Part shown: piece by piece, positions 49,776-60,200 of the stretch
Position numbering within the stretch: the stretch's first letter is position 1
Layout of the letters: each line of letters begins with the position of its first letter
Position numbers and translations under genes: made by a program
Source of the DNA: Oceanicoccus sp. KOV_DT_Chl
Lineage (GTDB): Bacteria; Pseudomonadota; Gammaproteobacteria; Pseudomonadales; Dasaniaceae
DNA length: 64,000 nt
Assembly (NCBI RefSeq): GCF_900120175.1
Contig: NZ_FQLF01000007.1
Location: 186,001 to 250,000 of the forward strand
Direction of reading: 5' to 3'
Notes under the pieces: generated by a model
Database searches by the model: none
What the model was told of the DNA's origin: nothing
What the model saw: only the letters and a program-made list of their open reading frames with translations

Positions 49776-51306
49776 CGGTTGAAGCACGCTTGGTGGGTTT
49801 ATCTTGAATTAATTGGAAGCGGAACTCTTCCTTTAAGCCTTGCAAGCCCATCGCCTCACCACCCAACCGATAGGGCTCGTACTTATATCCATTTATCGCT
49901 TTAAGCACAGATCGATGAAACACCGTGGAGGATTCTGAATCCGCTATCCTTGAGTTGATAACATTCCCGTTCGCATCGATATCAAACTCAACGACGACTC
50001 TCCCTTCTATACCTCGACGCTGTGCGACTGAAGGATATTCAGGCTGCTGCTTTATCCTTACTCGAACCTTAGTGGCAGAGAATCCTGAAAATTCTAAATC
50101 ACTGCTTGAAGACGCTGCCACTTGAGGAACAAAAATACTTGTGGGCACTAGGCCAATTTCAGCAGTGTCTTTAAATAACGGGCCGTTGGGTGGAGCTGCT
50201 GCTACCTGAGGACGCAATGGCTTATCAATATCCTCAGCAGGTCTCTTAGGGATAACTGGAAGCTTCTTCTCAGGAGCCATCACCACTGGGATTAACACCA
50301 TTCCTGACAGCGGCCCACCTTGTGGCAAACTACCTATGGCTTGCACTGAGGCAAAGGGGAGAACAAAAAGACTGGCTCCCACCGCCAACCAGAATCTGGT
50401 CTTACGCTCTCCAGCTCTATCAACATAGGAATTAACAATATGACGCACACGCTGAGCTAACTCTGAGGGCTTACCTAAGGCTACCGTCGCTTGAAGTTTA
50501 TTCACTCTGGCCTGACGAAGTAACAGAGCGGCATAATCTGCCGGAGTCACACCATCAGCTAAAACAAGATCATCACAAGCGCGCTCCGCCTCCAAAGACA
50601 GAGACCGCAGCGCCCTGGAAATGCCGGGTACAGGCCAGTACAACACTGCCACTAATTGCGCTAATAGTTGCGTCAACCAGTCAATCCGCTGAATATGGCC
50701 CAGCTCATGTCGAAGCACCATTTCCTTCTCAAGCTGTGACCAGTGCTCACAACCTTCAGGCAAAAGAATGACGGGGTATAAAGTCCCCCACGTAACAGGG
50801 CCATCGATGCCGGCGCTAATTTTTATTTTTAGTCGGCCGTCAGAATACCGTCCAGCTTGCTCATACCAAGCACTCCCTGCATTTTTGGCTTTTGCAGTAA
50901 CCCAGCCTACCTTAATAACTTCAAGCGTTAGATAAACCATACGACAAACGGCCACTACTAAATACGCAATGACCAACCAATCCACAGTTGATACCGCGGG
51001 CGGAACTGCTGTGACGATCGCCGAACCTTGAGCTGCACTTTCGCCCGCACCCAAAACCTGAGGCCCCACATCAATACTTAGCAAACGCCAAGCTGGAAGA
51101 AAAATAGTTAATACGGGAAGAGCGGCAAGACTAGCTAAAGCAATCAACCAGACAGTATGCCTAATAGAGGCCGGACTGAATTCAAATGAATCTGAGAACA
51201 CTTGGGCCAGCAACAAAATCAACAACGCCTTGATAAACAACAGCGCCAGGCCGTAAACAGTAATCCCTGTTACGGTCACTTCAGTGAATATCGACTCATG
51301 TATCAT
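49732..51306 (-). CDS. BlaR1-type M56 membrane metalloprotease fused to a C-terminal TonB domain
   Basis: 524 residues. Several N-terminal helices; zinc motif HELGH in VLRHELGHIQRIDWL with downstream E in LEAERACDD; a fourth helix (FWLAVGASLFVLPFAS). The penicillin-binding sensor domain of true BlaR1 is absent. Instead there is a Pro-rich periplasmic spacer and a TonB domain (PEYPSVAQRRGIEGRVVVEF, INGYKYEPYR). So the proteolytic inducer is coupled to an envelope-spanning or envelope-sensing arm. It follows blaI by 32 bases. Confidence 0.9.
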   Translation of the reverse strand: MIHESIFTEVTVTGITVYGLALLFIKALLILLLAQVFSDSFEFSPASIRHTVWLIALASLAALPVLTIFLPAWRLLSIDVGPQVLGAGESAAQGSAIVTAVPPAVSTVDWLVIAYLVVAVCRMVYLTLEVIKVGWVTAKAKNAGSAWYEQAGRYSDGRLKIKISAGIDGPVTWGTLYPVILLPEGCEHWSQLEKEMVLRHELGHIQRIDWLTQLLAQLVAVLYWPVPGISRALRSLSLEAERACDDLVLADGVTPADYAALLLRQARVNKLQATVALGKPSELAQRVRHIVNSYVDRAGERKTRFWLAVGASLFVLPFASVQAIGSLPQGGPLSGMVLIPVVMAPEKKLPVIPKRPAEDIDKPLRPQVAAAPPNGPLFKDTAEIGLVPTSIFVPQVAASSSSDLEFSGFSATKVRVRIKQQPEYPSVAQRRGIEGRVVVEFDIDANGNVINSRIADSESSTVFHRSVLKAINGYKYEPYRLGGEAMGLQGLKEEFRFQLIQDKPTKRASTGDSRAGQGPPLNSS

Positions 51307-51338
51307 GACTCACCTCCGGGCAGTTTATGCTGCCTCTG

Positions 51339-51725
51339 TTATTTTCTTTTTCTGGCCTCTTCGATAAGCTTTTCCAACTTGGCGATCTCCGCCTCATCCA
51401 GCTTATCCGACTGCATCCCTATCAACGCGGTCACAGCGCTGATTGCAGAACCACCGAAAAATGTTTTCACCAAGCGCTGTAGTGCACTATTACGAACAGA
51501 GCCCAACTCTTGTGTAGGGAAATATATGTAGCGAGCACCGTCCTGTTTGTTGCCCACATGACCTTTCTCAAGCATCTTGGCTAATAGAGCTCGTACCGTT
51601 GAGTAACTCGGTGCATCGGGCATCTTGTCACGGATATCGTGCGCCGAACATTCCTTCGCTTCATAGAGAATGTCCATGATTTGGCGCTCGCGACGGCTTA
51701 GTTGTTTGTCTTGCTTGGAACCCAT
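51339..51725 (-). CDS. BlaI/MecI/CopY-family repressor
   Basis: 128 residues. N-terminal winged helix (LSRRERQIMDILYEAKECSAHDIRD, YSTVRALLAKMLEKGHV) and a C-terminal dimerisation helix rich in Glu/Lys. Such repressors are cleaved when the partner M56 protease is active. It is the first gene, with three palindromic operators upstream. The ligand or stress is not obvious, and the nearest beta-lactamase-fold gene lies on the far side of repeat B. Confidence 0.93.
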   Translation of the reverse strand: MGSKQDKQLSRRERQIMDILYEAKECSAHDIRDKMPDAPSYSTVRALLAKMLEKGHVGNKQDGARYIYFPTQELGSVRNSALQRLVKTFFGGSAISAVTALIGMQSDKLDEAEIAKLEKLIEEARKRK

Positions 51726-51749
51726 AATTGTTAACCTTTTAAGTCTGCC

Positions 51750-51828
51750 TGCTACTTTTTTAGCACTATGCTATAAATTTAGCACTCTGCGGGTTGAAGT
51801 CAATGGGCAGGTGCTACTTTTTTAGCAC
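51750..51828. promoter_or_regulatory. Three BlaI-type operators upstream of the repressor operon
   Basis: TGCTA-N6-TAGCA palindromes at 51750-51765, 51769-51784 and 51812-51827; the third extends to GTGCTA-N6-TAGCAC (51811-51828). The same half-site and spacing occur three times, all within 105 bases upstream of the blaI-like start. This is a strong autoregulated operator cluster. Confidence 0.88.
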
Positions 51829-52007
51829 TTTGTGAATTTTTGGCAGGAATTAGCGAGGAATGAGGCCAAGACTAGCTTAATGAGAATTGTACCAGCTGGC
51901 TTTCTTAGTTAATTCTGAGAAGGAAGCTAATCACAAATCATGGAATTTAAGACCAAAAATCGACTGAAAGCCCGGAATCCGTCCGAAATTACAACTCGAT
52001 CGACACA

Positions 52008-52150
52008 AGGTGGCCTTTTTAATTGGTGGGTTCGGCGGTGAGAACCTGTTGTTCGACAAATTATGCTAACAATTTGAACAAGGAGCAGAGCGACGCTGCC
52101 CCGAAGGGGTTAAAACAGCCTTTAGGCTGTTTTAATTAATCCTGTCGGGC
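52008..52150 (+). repeat. tRNA-Arg T-arm element, copy B (right border of island-like segment)
   Basis: 143 bases matching copy A at 43737 at both ends: AGGTGGCCTTTTTAAT on the left and TTTAATTAATCCTGTCGGGC on the right. Between TTCGA (52052-52056) and ATCCTG it holds an 82-base insert with GCCCC-GAA-GGGG and the hairpin AAAACAGCC-TTTA-GGCTGTTTT. It lacks about 100 bases of palindromes found in A. Confidence 0.8.
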
Positions 52151-52160
52151 ACTTCATGCC

Positions 52161-53513
52161 CTAACGTAAAGCCCCAATCACCGCATTTACAAAACTTTCC
52201 GTATCCCAGCTTTTATCCAGAGTACGCCCCAACCTAACCACCACCATATTTTCAGAAGGTAAAATCAATACCTGCTGCGCATCATGGCCCGAAGCAAAGT
52301 ACATATCTGTTGGTAATTTGGGAAATTGGCGCTGACTCGGGTCATCAGGTTTACCGGCATTGAGCCAGAACTGTGCTTTGTAATTCCCCATTGGACTATC
52401 AGCTAATGGCTCGCGGGTATAAGCCACCCACTGCGCGGGGATAATTTGCTCGCCTTCCCAATTGCCATTATTGAGATAGAGTAAGCCCCAACGCGCCCAA
52501 TCTCGTGCGGTGGCATACATAAAACTGGAACCAATAATATCGCCAGAGGCATCGGGCTGGATTATTACTGAGTTCATTCCCAGCGGGATAAATAATTGCT
52601 GGTACATAAACTGATGAAACTGCGCGGGTGTGCCTACTTTACGGCGTAATAAATGCGCCAGAATATTGGAAGTACCGCTGGAATAACTCCATACCGTAGC
52701 CGGTGAATGGGCCAACGGCATCGCTGCAGCAAACGCCGAATTATCACCGGAGTTAAACAACATGGTGGTGGCATCTTTAGCAAAGTCATAGACTTCATTA
52801 AACGCCAAACCGCTGTGCATATTGAGTAGATTTTCAATACTGATCTCACTGCGCTGGTCTTGCCAATAAGGAAAGAGTTGCTGCTCCTTGATATTTAAAA
52901 GGTTCTGTTTTTGTAAAATACCGGCAAAAGTATTCAAAAGGCTTTTGGTCATCGACCAACCGAGAAGCAAAGAGCTCTCATCGAAACCATCGGCATAGCG
53001 CTCCGCTACTATTTCACCATTTTTTATCACTACGATAGCGCGAGTATTGCGCTGGCTAGTCGCTGACGGTTCGGTAAACGCTAGATCAAGGACTTGTTCC
53101 AACTCAGGTTTTTTTTCCGCCACAGCGAATGGTGTTGCAGATAAATCTACGGTCGGCAGCTGATAGTTCTTGTGCTCGGCATGCAACTGTTGTTCAGTCG
53201 TATCAATCACTAACGTGCAGCCTAAACCCGCACGAAAAATGGCTGTCTGACGGGCAATACCCAGCGGCAAACTTACCTCAACGCGCTGTTTATCGTCATT
53301 GATAACAATGTCCGTGTAAGCAAAGAATGGACTGGCGGCAACGGCATCAGCAATCACCTGCTGCTTATTCTGCCGCAGACTGACAAACCTATCGCCACAA
53401 GCATAGAGAGCAACGAAGCCGGATACCGCCGGCAAATGTTTATTGGCCAGCACTGTAATTGCCAATACCGCAGCAAGTACTACTGCTATAAATAGGCGTT
53501 TGGATAAGATCAA
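52161..53513 (-). CDS. Serine hydrolase of the class C beta-lactamase/DD-peptidase fold
   Basis: 450 residues with an N-terminal membrane anchor or signal. The active site has SMTK (SxxK) and YSSGTSN (YxN-type). The third motif is degenerate: SGHDAQQ replaces the usual HTG/KTG. An N-terminal domain of about 130 residues precedes the hydrolase fold. Family members include EstB-type esterases and penicillin-binding homologues, so true lactamase activity is doubtful. It lies just outside the right border repeat. Confidence 0.85.
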   Translation of the reverse strand: MILSKRLFIAVVLAAVLAITVLANKHLPAVSGFVALYACGDRFVSLRQNKQQVIADAVAASPFFAYTDIVINDDKQRVEVSLPLGIARQTAIFRAGLGCTLVIDTTEQQLHAEHKNYQLPTVDLSATPFAVAEKKPELEQVLDLAFTEPSATSQRNTRAIVVIKNGEIVAERYADGFDESSLLLGWSMTKSLLNTFAGILQKQNLLNIKEQQLFPYWQDQRSEISIENLLNMHSGLAFNEVYDFAKDATTMLFNSGDNSAFAAAMPLAHSPATVWSYSSGTSNILAHLLRRKVGTPAQFHQFMYQQLFIPLGMNSVIIQPDASGDIIGSSFMYATARDWARWGLLYLNNGNWEGEQIIPAQWVAYTREPLADSPMGNYKAQFWLNAGKPDDPSQRQFPKLPTDMYFASGHDAQQVLILPSENMVVVRLGRTLDKSWDTESFVNAVIGALR

Positions 53514-53532
53514 TTTTCACTCACTTATAAAT

Positions 53533-53562
53533 AAAAAAGCTACGGGAGTTAATACCCGCAGC
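53533..53562 (-). terminator. Intrinsic terminator after the TonB-dependent receptor gene
   Basis: Minus-strand GCTGCGGG, an eight-base loop, CCCGTAGC and T6, with one G-T pair. Confidence 0.85.
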
Positions 53563-53586
53563 CACACTAGCACAGCACTTCAAGCG

Positions 53587-55797
53587 TTAAAAATTAACCG
53601 TCAAGTCAACACCGTAGGTGCGTGGCATATTCGGTATTTCTGAAATAGTACCCAAGAACTCACTGGCTGAGCCATAAAGATACTCTTCATCCATTAAGTT
53701 GTTCCCCCATAACGACACACGCCACTGAGCACTCGCAGCCTCTAATGTAAGCCGCGCATTAAGCAATGCATGTGACTCTAAATAACCAAAAGGAATGGTA
53801 CTGCTATCAACCAGTGTGTGGGTCTTTACATTATCTTCTGTCACATACACTTCGTCAGTATAGGCGTAATCAATATGACCCATAAAATTAAAACCCGCTA
53901 TTTCAGTCATATAATCCAGCGCAATTGAACCTGAAAATTCCGGGGCACGAACCAACTGATTTCCCGCCAGATCTTCACCATTGGGACCACCACCTGGAAA
54001 GGAGTCGAACTCTGCATTCAAATAAGCCGCTGCCGCAGACAATGTCCAGTTATCACTAAGTAAAATAGTTGATTCCAGTTCAGCACCACTGGTCTCAACC
54101 TTTGCTGCGTTCTGTATAGAATAACTGGTTCCACTGGGCAAACCATCCGTACCCGTTAATTCCAGTAGCTGATTAACCTGGTAGTCATCATATTCATTGT
54201 AAAAAATGGCGGCGCTGAATTGAACACGATCCATTACTTCACCCTTAACACCTACCTCATAACTCGTGACTGTTTCCTAATCAAATTCAATGCTGTCATC
54301 AATAGTATCTTGTGAATTAAAATCAAGGTTGTAACCACCACTTTTATAACCCTGTGCTATCCGAGCATACAAAGTGATATCTTCATCGACAAAATAGTTT
54401 AGCGCCATACTTGGAGAGAAATCCGTATCACGACGATTATCTATTACTGCACCGGTACCTACAAAAAAGCTGGCGGCCCGCCCATCCAATGCCCAGTCCA
54501 CAGTTTTCTCTTCAGTAGACCAACGAAATCCCAGTGTTAGCTGAGTTTGATCACTCAGCTTGTAACTGCCATTGGCAAACATCGCAAAGCTTTCTGTTTC
54601 GACGGTACCAGCACTGGTTACCCGCTCACCCGGCACCAGAATCGGAATAAACTGATCGGCTTCAGAGGCCAGCACGACATCCCGACTGGTTGCTGAATCT
54701 TGCTGAAAATAATACAAGCCTACGACGTAATTAAATCCATCAAACTCCGGAGAAATAAGTTGGAACTCCTGGGTAGTTTGCTCATAGTTATCGCCGTAAT
54801 CGACATAACTATAATCATAAGGACCAAAGTCCAAATCGAAAGAGGTAAAAAAATCGGTTTCACGGTAAGACGAAATTGACTTCAAGCTGTAGTCATTAAC
54901 CAAATCGAAATCCAATGTTAGAGCGCCGCCGGTCACTTCACGCTGCTCCTCTTGCCCACGGTTCATATTAATGGTGTGACGCCCCGGCGCCGTAATATCC
55001 TTATTTAAACCCAATACATCACTCGCTGGTTCACGACCCAACGAGGTCTGATCACTGTCCAAACCATCAACAGCTAAACGTGCAGTTATTGCGTCCGTAG
55101 CTTGCCATAGAATTTGAGCGCGGTAATTAGTCACGTTACGGTCACCAACATAAACACCGTTGTAAATATTTTTGGTCGGACCATCGCGCTCCATATCATT
55201 GGCGCTCAGACTAACAGCCAGATTATCATTGACTGGCACATTGATATTAGCCTTGAGCTGCTGCAGCTCATAATTGCCAGCACTGGCTGTGGCGCTGCCA
55301 AAAAATTCCTCAGTTGAGGGTGCTGCAGTAATCAGGTTAATAGCGCCAGCTACGGTATTTTTACCAAATAGCGTGCCTTGTGGGCCGCGCAATATTTCTA
55401 TCTGCTGTAAATCACCCAGTTCCTGATTCAATGCTGGCGACTGCCCCAGGTAAACGCCATCCAGATAGACACCAACCCTGGTATCAAAACCAATATTGCG
55501 CGACTGCGCTCCGACCCCACGGATAGTTACCCGCGCATTCAGATCAGTGGTTTGCGAGATATTGACGTTGGGTACCAAATTAGTTAGATCACTGAGTCGT
55601 TTAGCGCCAGAATTCTCTATCGACTCGGCACTTAGCGCAGAAATCGAAATGGGCACATCAGTCAAATTCTGACTGCGCTTTTGCGCCGTCACTAGTATCT
55701 CTTCCAATTGCGCTGGTTTACTCGTAATTTGGGCCTGTGCACTAACAGCTAGACCAACACTGCACAGCAGCAGAAGTTGATAGTTTGATGATTTCAC
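53587..55797 (-). CDS. TonB-dependent outer-membrane receptor with an in-frame amber codon
   Basis: About 737 residues: signal peptide, TonB box region (QLEEILVTAQKRSQ), plug domain (VPISISALSAESIEN, LRGPQGTLFGKNTVAGAIN) and a beta-barrel ending in a Phe (TYGVDLTVNF). A TAG codon at about 54274-54276 divides it; the same frame continues directly with ETVTSYEVGVKGE, typical of the strand after IEFDKE-type text. So it is a base substitution (for instance AAG, CAG or GAG to TAG), not a frameshift like the others. Substrate unknown; the sequence resembles the large family of uptake receptors for complex marine substrates. Confidence 0.87.
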
Positions 55798-56148
55798 ATT
55801 GCCTCCGGGATTAGTTACTTAAAGTGCGGCCATCATACGGAATTAAAAATCCGGCACTATAACCATATCAGCCATGTCAGATAACTTATTGACCCACCAC
55901 ATTTGCACTGGGAATATTAACCTCTGATTGGCATTAACATATTTCCTAAGCGGTAAACTAATAGCTAATCCAATCTCCTTTTCAACCTACAACAGCTTCG
56001 AAAACTCCATTATATAGGGATAAGTACCTACCCCCCTCCCCTTGCAGGCACCACTTATTTCCATCGTGATAAGTGCTATAGTTATGCCTATCAACACCGC
56101 AGCTCAACACTTCGACCCAGTAGCGATATTCCCCCTCAGGAATCCAAT
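55798..56148. promoter_or_regulatory. Divergent promoter region with a candidate efflux operator
   Basis: CACTTAT-N10-ATAAGTG at 56052-56075 sits against a TATAGT -10 at 56077-56082, about 67 bases before the membrane-fusion gene. A repressor of TetR or similar type is a natural guess but none is encoded here. The rest of this region holds no gene. Confidence 0.5.
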
Positions 56149-57201
56149 ATGTTAAAAACGCTTTATCTCACTCTAAGCACCGCTTTATTGGTCATCGCCT
56201 GTAGCGATCAAGCGCCTCTGGATAGCGAAGCCATAGACCGGCGCATTAGTGTCGCACCGATCACTATCACGCCACGAGCCGTAGTTGGCCAAATTCACTC
56301 GTTAGGCGTGCTGGAATCGGCAGGATCAGTCACCGTCAATGTGGAGTTCTCCGCTCCGGTTACCAAAATATTAGTGGATGAAGGCCAACGGGTTAAAAAA
56401 GGACAAGCACTTTTAAGTTTCGACACCAGCAAGCTAGCCTTGCAACGTGAGCAAACGTTGCAAAACCTGGCTCAAGCCCAATCCCAACTGACCAATGAAA
56501 CGTCAAATTTCGAACGACTTACGGTACTGGCCAAACAGCAATCAGTTTCGCAACAGCAACTGGACAACGCCGCCTACACGTTTCAATCGGCACAGGCCAA
56601 TGTGAGCCAGTTGCAAGCCACTCTCAAACTGATCGAAAAAGATCTAACTAGCAGCAACGTTATCAGCCCCATTAATGCTGTGGTTAGTGAAAAGCTGGTT
56701 GAGGTCGGTGTGGTCACCTCACCGATGGAACCGTTATTAAAACTGGAAGCCGATAACAGCATGCGCTTTGTGTGTTTTGTGAGTGAGTCGGTAATGCCGT
56801 ATTTACAGGTGGGATTGCGCGCCAAAGTTAGCACTGTCGCCGGCACCTTTGAATCTTCAATTTATTCCATTTCCGCCAAGGCAGATTCACAGACAGGTAA
56901 TTTCGAAATCAAAGTACTACTCGAAAATGATACTGGCCGTCTGCGCCCGGGAATGACTGGCGATATCGTATTGACTACGTTACCAGTTGAAGAACAAATT
57001 GTAATCCCGGAGCAAGCGCTGGCCGCCTACAACGACCACCATGTGGTTTATCGCATTGAAGATGGCAAAGCGATTCGACAGCGCGTTGACGTGCGGCTCG
57101 GTTTCAACGACCAACTGTTTGTAAACAAGGGGCTAAAGTTTGGCCAGATGATTGCCACCGAACATGTCAATTTATTAACCGACGGTTCAGAGGTGGAGTG
57201 A
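56149..57201 (+). CDS. RND efflux membrane-fusion lipoprotein
   Basis: 350 residues. A lipobox in LLVIACSDQ anchors it to the membrane. Biotinyl-lipoyl domain halves flank an alpha-helical hairpin (about residues 95-165, QREQTLQNLAQAQSQL), then a beta-barrel and membrane-proximal domain (VLLENDTGRLRPGMTGDIVL). The stop is four bases from the pump gene. It links an RND pump to an outer-membrane factor, which is not encoded here. Confidence 0.93.
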   Translation: MLKTLYLTLSTALLVIACSDQAPLDSEAIDRRISVAPITITPRAVVGQIHSLGVLESAGSVTVNVEFSAPVTKILVDEGQRVKKGQALLSFDTSKLALQREQTLQNLAQAQSQLTNETSNFERLTVLAKQQSVSQQQLDNAAYTFQSAQANVSQLQATLKLIEKDLTSSNVISPINAVVSEKLVEVGVVTSPMEPLLKLEADNSMRFVCFVSESVMPYLQVGLRAKVSTVAGTFESSIYSISAKADSQTGNFEIKVLLENDTGRLRPGMTGDIVLTTLPVEEQIVIPEQALAAYNDHHVVYRIEDGKAIRQRVDVRLGFNDQLFVNKGLKFGQMIATEHVNLLTDGSEVE

Positions 57202-57205
57202 CATT

Positions 57206-60200
57206 ATGGAATCTATGATTCGCTTTTGTATTGATCACTCCAAACTCGTCAACCTGGTAATGGTGGTTGTCAGTATCCTCGGCATTATCAGTTTCGAATC
57301 CGCCCGATTCGAACTTGTTCCCGTGGTGGAAATGGGCGTAGTAAAAATCACCACCAATAAACCGGGCGCAGGGCCAGAAGAAATTGAACTAGCGGTTACC
57401 ATTGTGCTTGAGGAAGAACTGTTAAAAGTTAAAGGCGTTAAAAAAGTATACTCCCGCAGCATCGAGAATATGTCGCTCATCACCTTGCACATGGATCAAA
57501 ACCTTAAAGATAAAAATAAAGCGCTGAATGAAATTCAACAAGCGGTCGACCGCGCACAAACACGACTACCACAGGATTTACTGGAAAAACCGGTCATTGA
57601 AGAATTGACTAATAGCAATAACGCTATTGTCGACGTCAATGTCAGCGGCAAAGTTTCGGAAGACATGCTGCGTAATATGGCGCGTATTCTAGAGAAAAAG
57701 CTGCGTACCTTACCGGGTATTGCTGGTGTCGACATCGTCGGCTACCGAAAACCCGAAGTCCATTTGCAAATCAACCCGAACAAGCAATTACAACTTGGTC
57801 TGTCCCTCGATGAAGTGCGACAAGCACTCGCTAACCGCAATGTGCGCGACAGCGGCGGCGCGGTAATGTCAGTCAGTGCAGAGAAAAAAGTATTGGCCGT
57901 GGGTCTATTGGAAGACCCTTTAGATGTTGGTGAAGTTGTTATTCGCAGCCGCGGGCCTGGAAATGAAGTACTGGTGCGAGATGTCGCCAAAGTATTACCG
58001 AGCTATGAAGCCTGGCGTACCCAAGTAGTCAGTAATGAGATGCTGGTCATAACCCTAAAGGTCAAGAAAAAACCTGACGCTGATTTGATTAAAACTACCA
58101 ATTTAGTTCGCGCCTTTATTGAAAAGGAGCAACACGTCGCGCCGGCCAGTGTCACTATCGATATTTCACGGGAAAGCAGCCGCGTCACACTGGATATGTT
58201 AGATACTTTAACCTCCAATGCCATGCTTGGCCTGATTTCTGTTTTTGTTATTCTGACCTTGTTCTTTGGCCGCAATCTGGCGATGTGGGTAAGCCTCGGC
58301 CTGCCCTTTTCAGTACTCGCTTGCTTTTATTTTTTAACTTTTACGCCTACCACGATTAATACGCTCACCCTTTTAGCGATGGTATTAATGCTGGGCATGC
58401 TGGTGGATGACGCCATCGTAACGGCGGAATGTATTCAGCGCTTCCGGGAGCTGGGTGAAACACCCCGCGAAGCCGCTATCAAAGGTACGGTCGCAGTTGG
58501 CGCCCCGGTCATTGTATCGGCGTTCACCACGGTGTTGGCTTTTATTCCATTATTTTTTATTGGCGGAGCCGAGGGACAGTACGTGGCCGTATTCCCCTTG
58601 GTCGTGGTGTTAATGCTGGGCGCGTCGCTGTTTCAAAGTAAATTTATTTTGCCCAATCACCTTGCCCGATCCAAAATGAAAATCAAAAACACCCAGTGGA
58701 TCATACGAAGCAGCCAATATTACGAACGTTTGTTACGCGCCATGCTTGAACACCGGGTGCGTTCGCTTAGCATACTGTCGCTGTGTTTTTGTTTCTGATG
58801 GTGATTAGTCTCGCCTTCCTGCGCATCGAGCTCCATCCTGAAACCGCAATGGATACTGTGCTGATTCAAACCGAACTACCCACCGGCACCCCGTTTGACG
58901 CTAATGTTGCACAGGTAAAACTCTTACAGCAGGCCATCCGTGATGACCTGGACCCTGGCGATATCAAAAATATCAGTACCGTTGTTGGCCACCATGACAC
59001 CGATATGTTTGGGTCTTCTGACGGCTTAAATCAGGCTTGGGCAATGACTACCGTGCAGTTCAGTCATCGTGACGACATGACTACCTCACATAAAAAGGCC
59101 CTGCAAAAAGTTAAAGATATCGCGGCCAAACAAACCCAGTTTTCGTTAATTTATGCAGCAGCAGCCTCCGGTGCACCGGTATTGGGAGAAGCGGCAGAAT
59201 TAGAAATCATGTCTGAAGACAGCCAGCGCTTTAAGGTGGCTGAAGACATGAAAGATTTCTGAAAAATCAACCAGGCGTACTGAGAGCATGGGATAGCCGC
59301 ACCATGGGCAAGAGTGCGCTCGATCTGCAATTTGATTACGGCAAACTGGCGGCCTATGGGCTAAACGTCAAACAGGTGTCAGACGCCATTAAAGTCGCCA
59401 TGGATGGTTTAATCATTGGCGAGCAACAAACCGCCGTTGAACGGATGTACTACCGGCTCAATATGCAGCATGAAGACGAACCTAGCATGAGTGAATTGAT
59501 GGATCTCTTTATCATCAATCAACGGGGTGAACCTGTAGCTCTGCGTAGTGTTGCAGAGTTTGTTATGCGACCAGGTGATGCTGATATTAAACACTATGCT
59601 GGTCGCCGCACCGTTACTGTCTACGCAGAAATCGATCGCCAGCTTACTGATGTTTCCACCATCAATAACCGACTCAGTGAGTATGTGCGCGACTATCAAC
59701 GCACACATACCATTCCTAGCGTGAGTTTTTTTCAGGGCGGTGAAATCGAGCAACAACAGCAATCCATGGGTGATATCACCATTGCCTTTGTTACCTGCTT
59801 ATTGCTCAGCTTTATGGTATTGGTCGCGTTATTTAATTCTTACAGCCAGCCATTAATCGTGCTTGCTGTTCTGCCTTTTGGCATGGTCGGCGTATTTATG
59901 GCGTTTGCTATACAGGGTTTGCCGTTAAGCTTTCTCGCCATAGTTGGGGTGTTAGGTCTGGTTGGCGTGTTGCTGAATAACTCTGTGGTGATGGTACACA
60001 CGCTCAACACGGGCAAACGAAAAATTGATGATGAGGCTATTGTGCGTCGAGCCGTTACTCGCTTCAGGCCTATCGTTATCACTTCATTAACTACCCTGGT
60101 TGGACTGGTGCCTGCTGCTTATGGTTTGGGGGGTGAAGACCCATTGGTAACACCAATGGTCATGGCGATGGTGTGGGGTGTAATGTTTGGCACCGTGGTA

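Noticed and set aside
52161-53513. Beta-lactamase controlled by the neighbouring BlaI-like operon
   Set aside because: It lies beyond repeat B with no TGCTA-N6-TAGCA operator upstream, and its third active-site motif is degenerate.
54277-55797. Two separate genes for the TonB-dependent receptor
   Set aside because: The second part has no start signal or plug domain and continues the same frame directly after the TAG.
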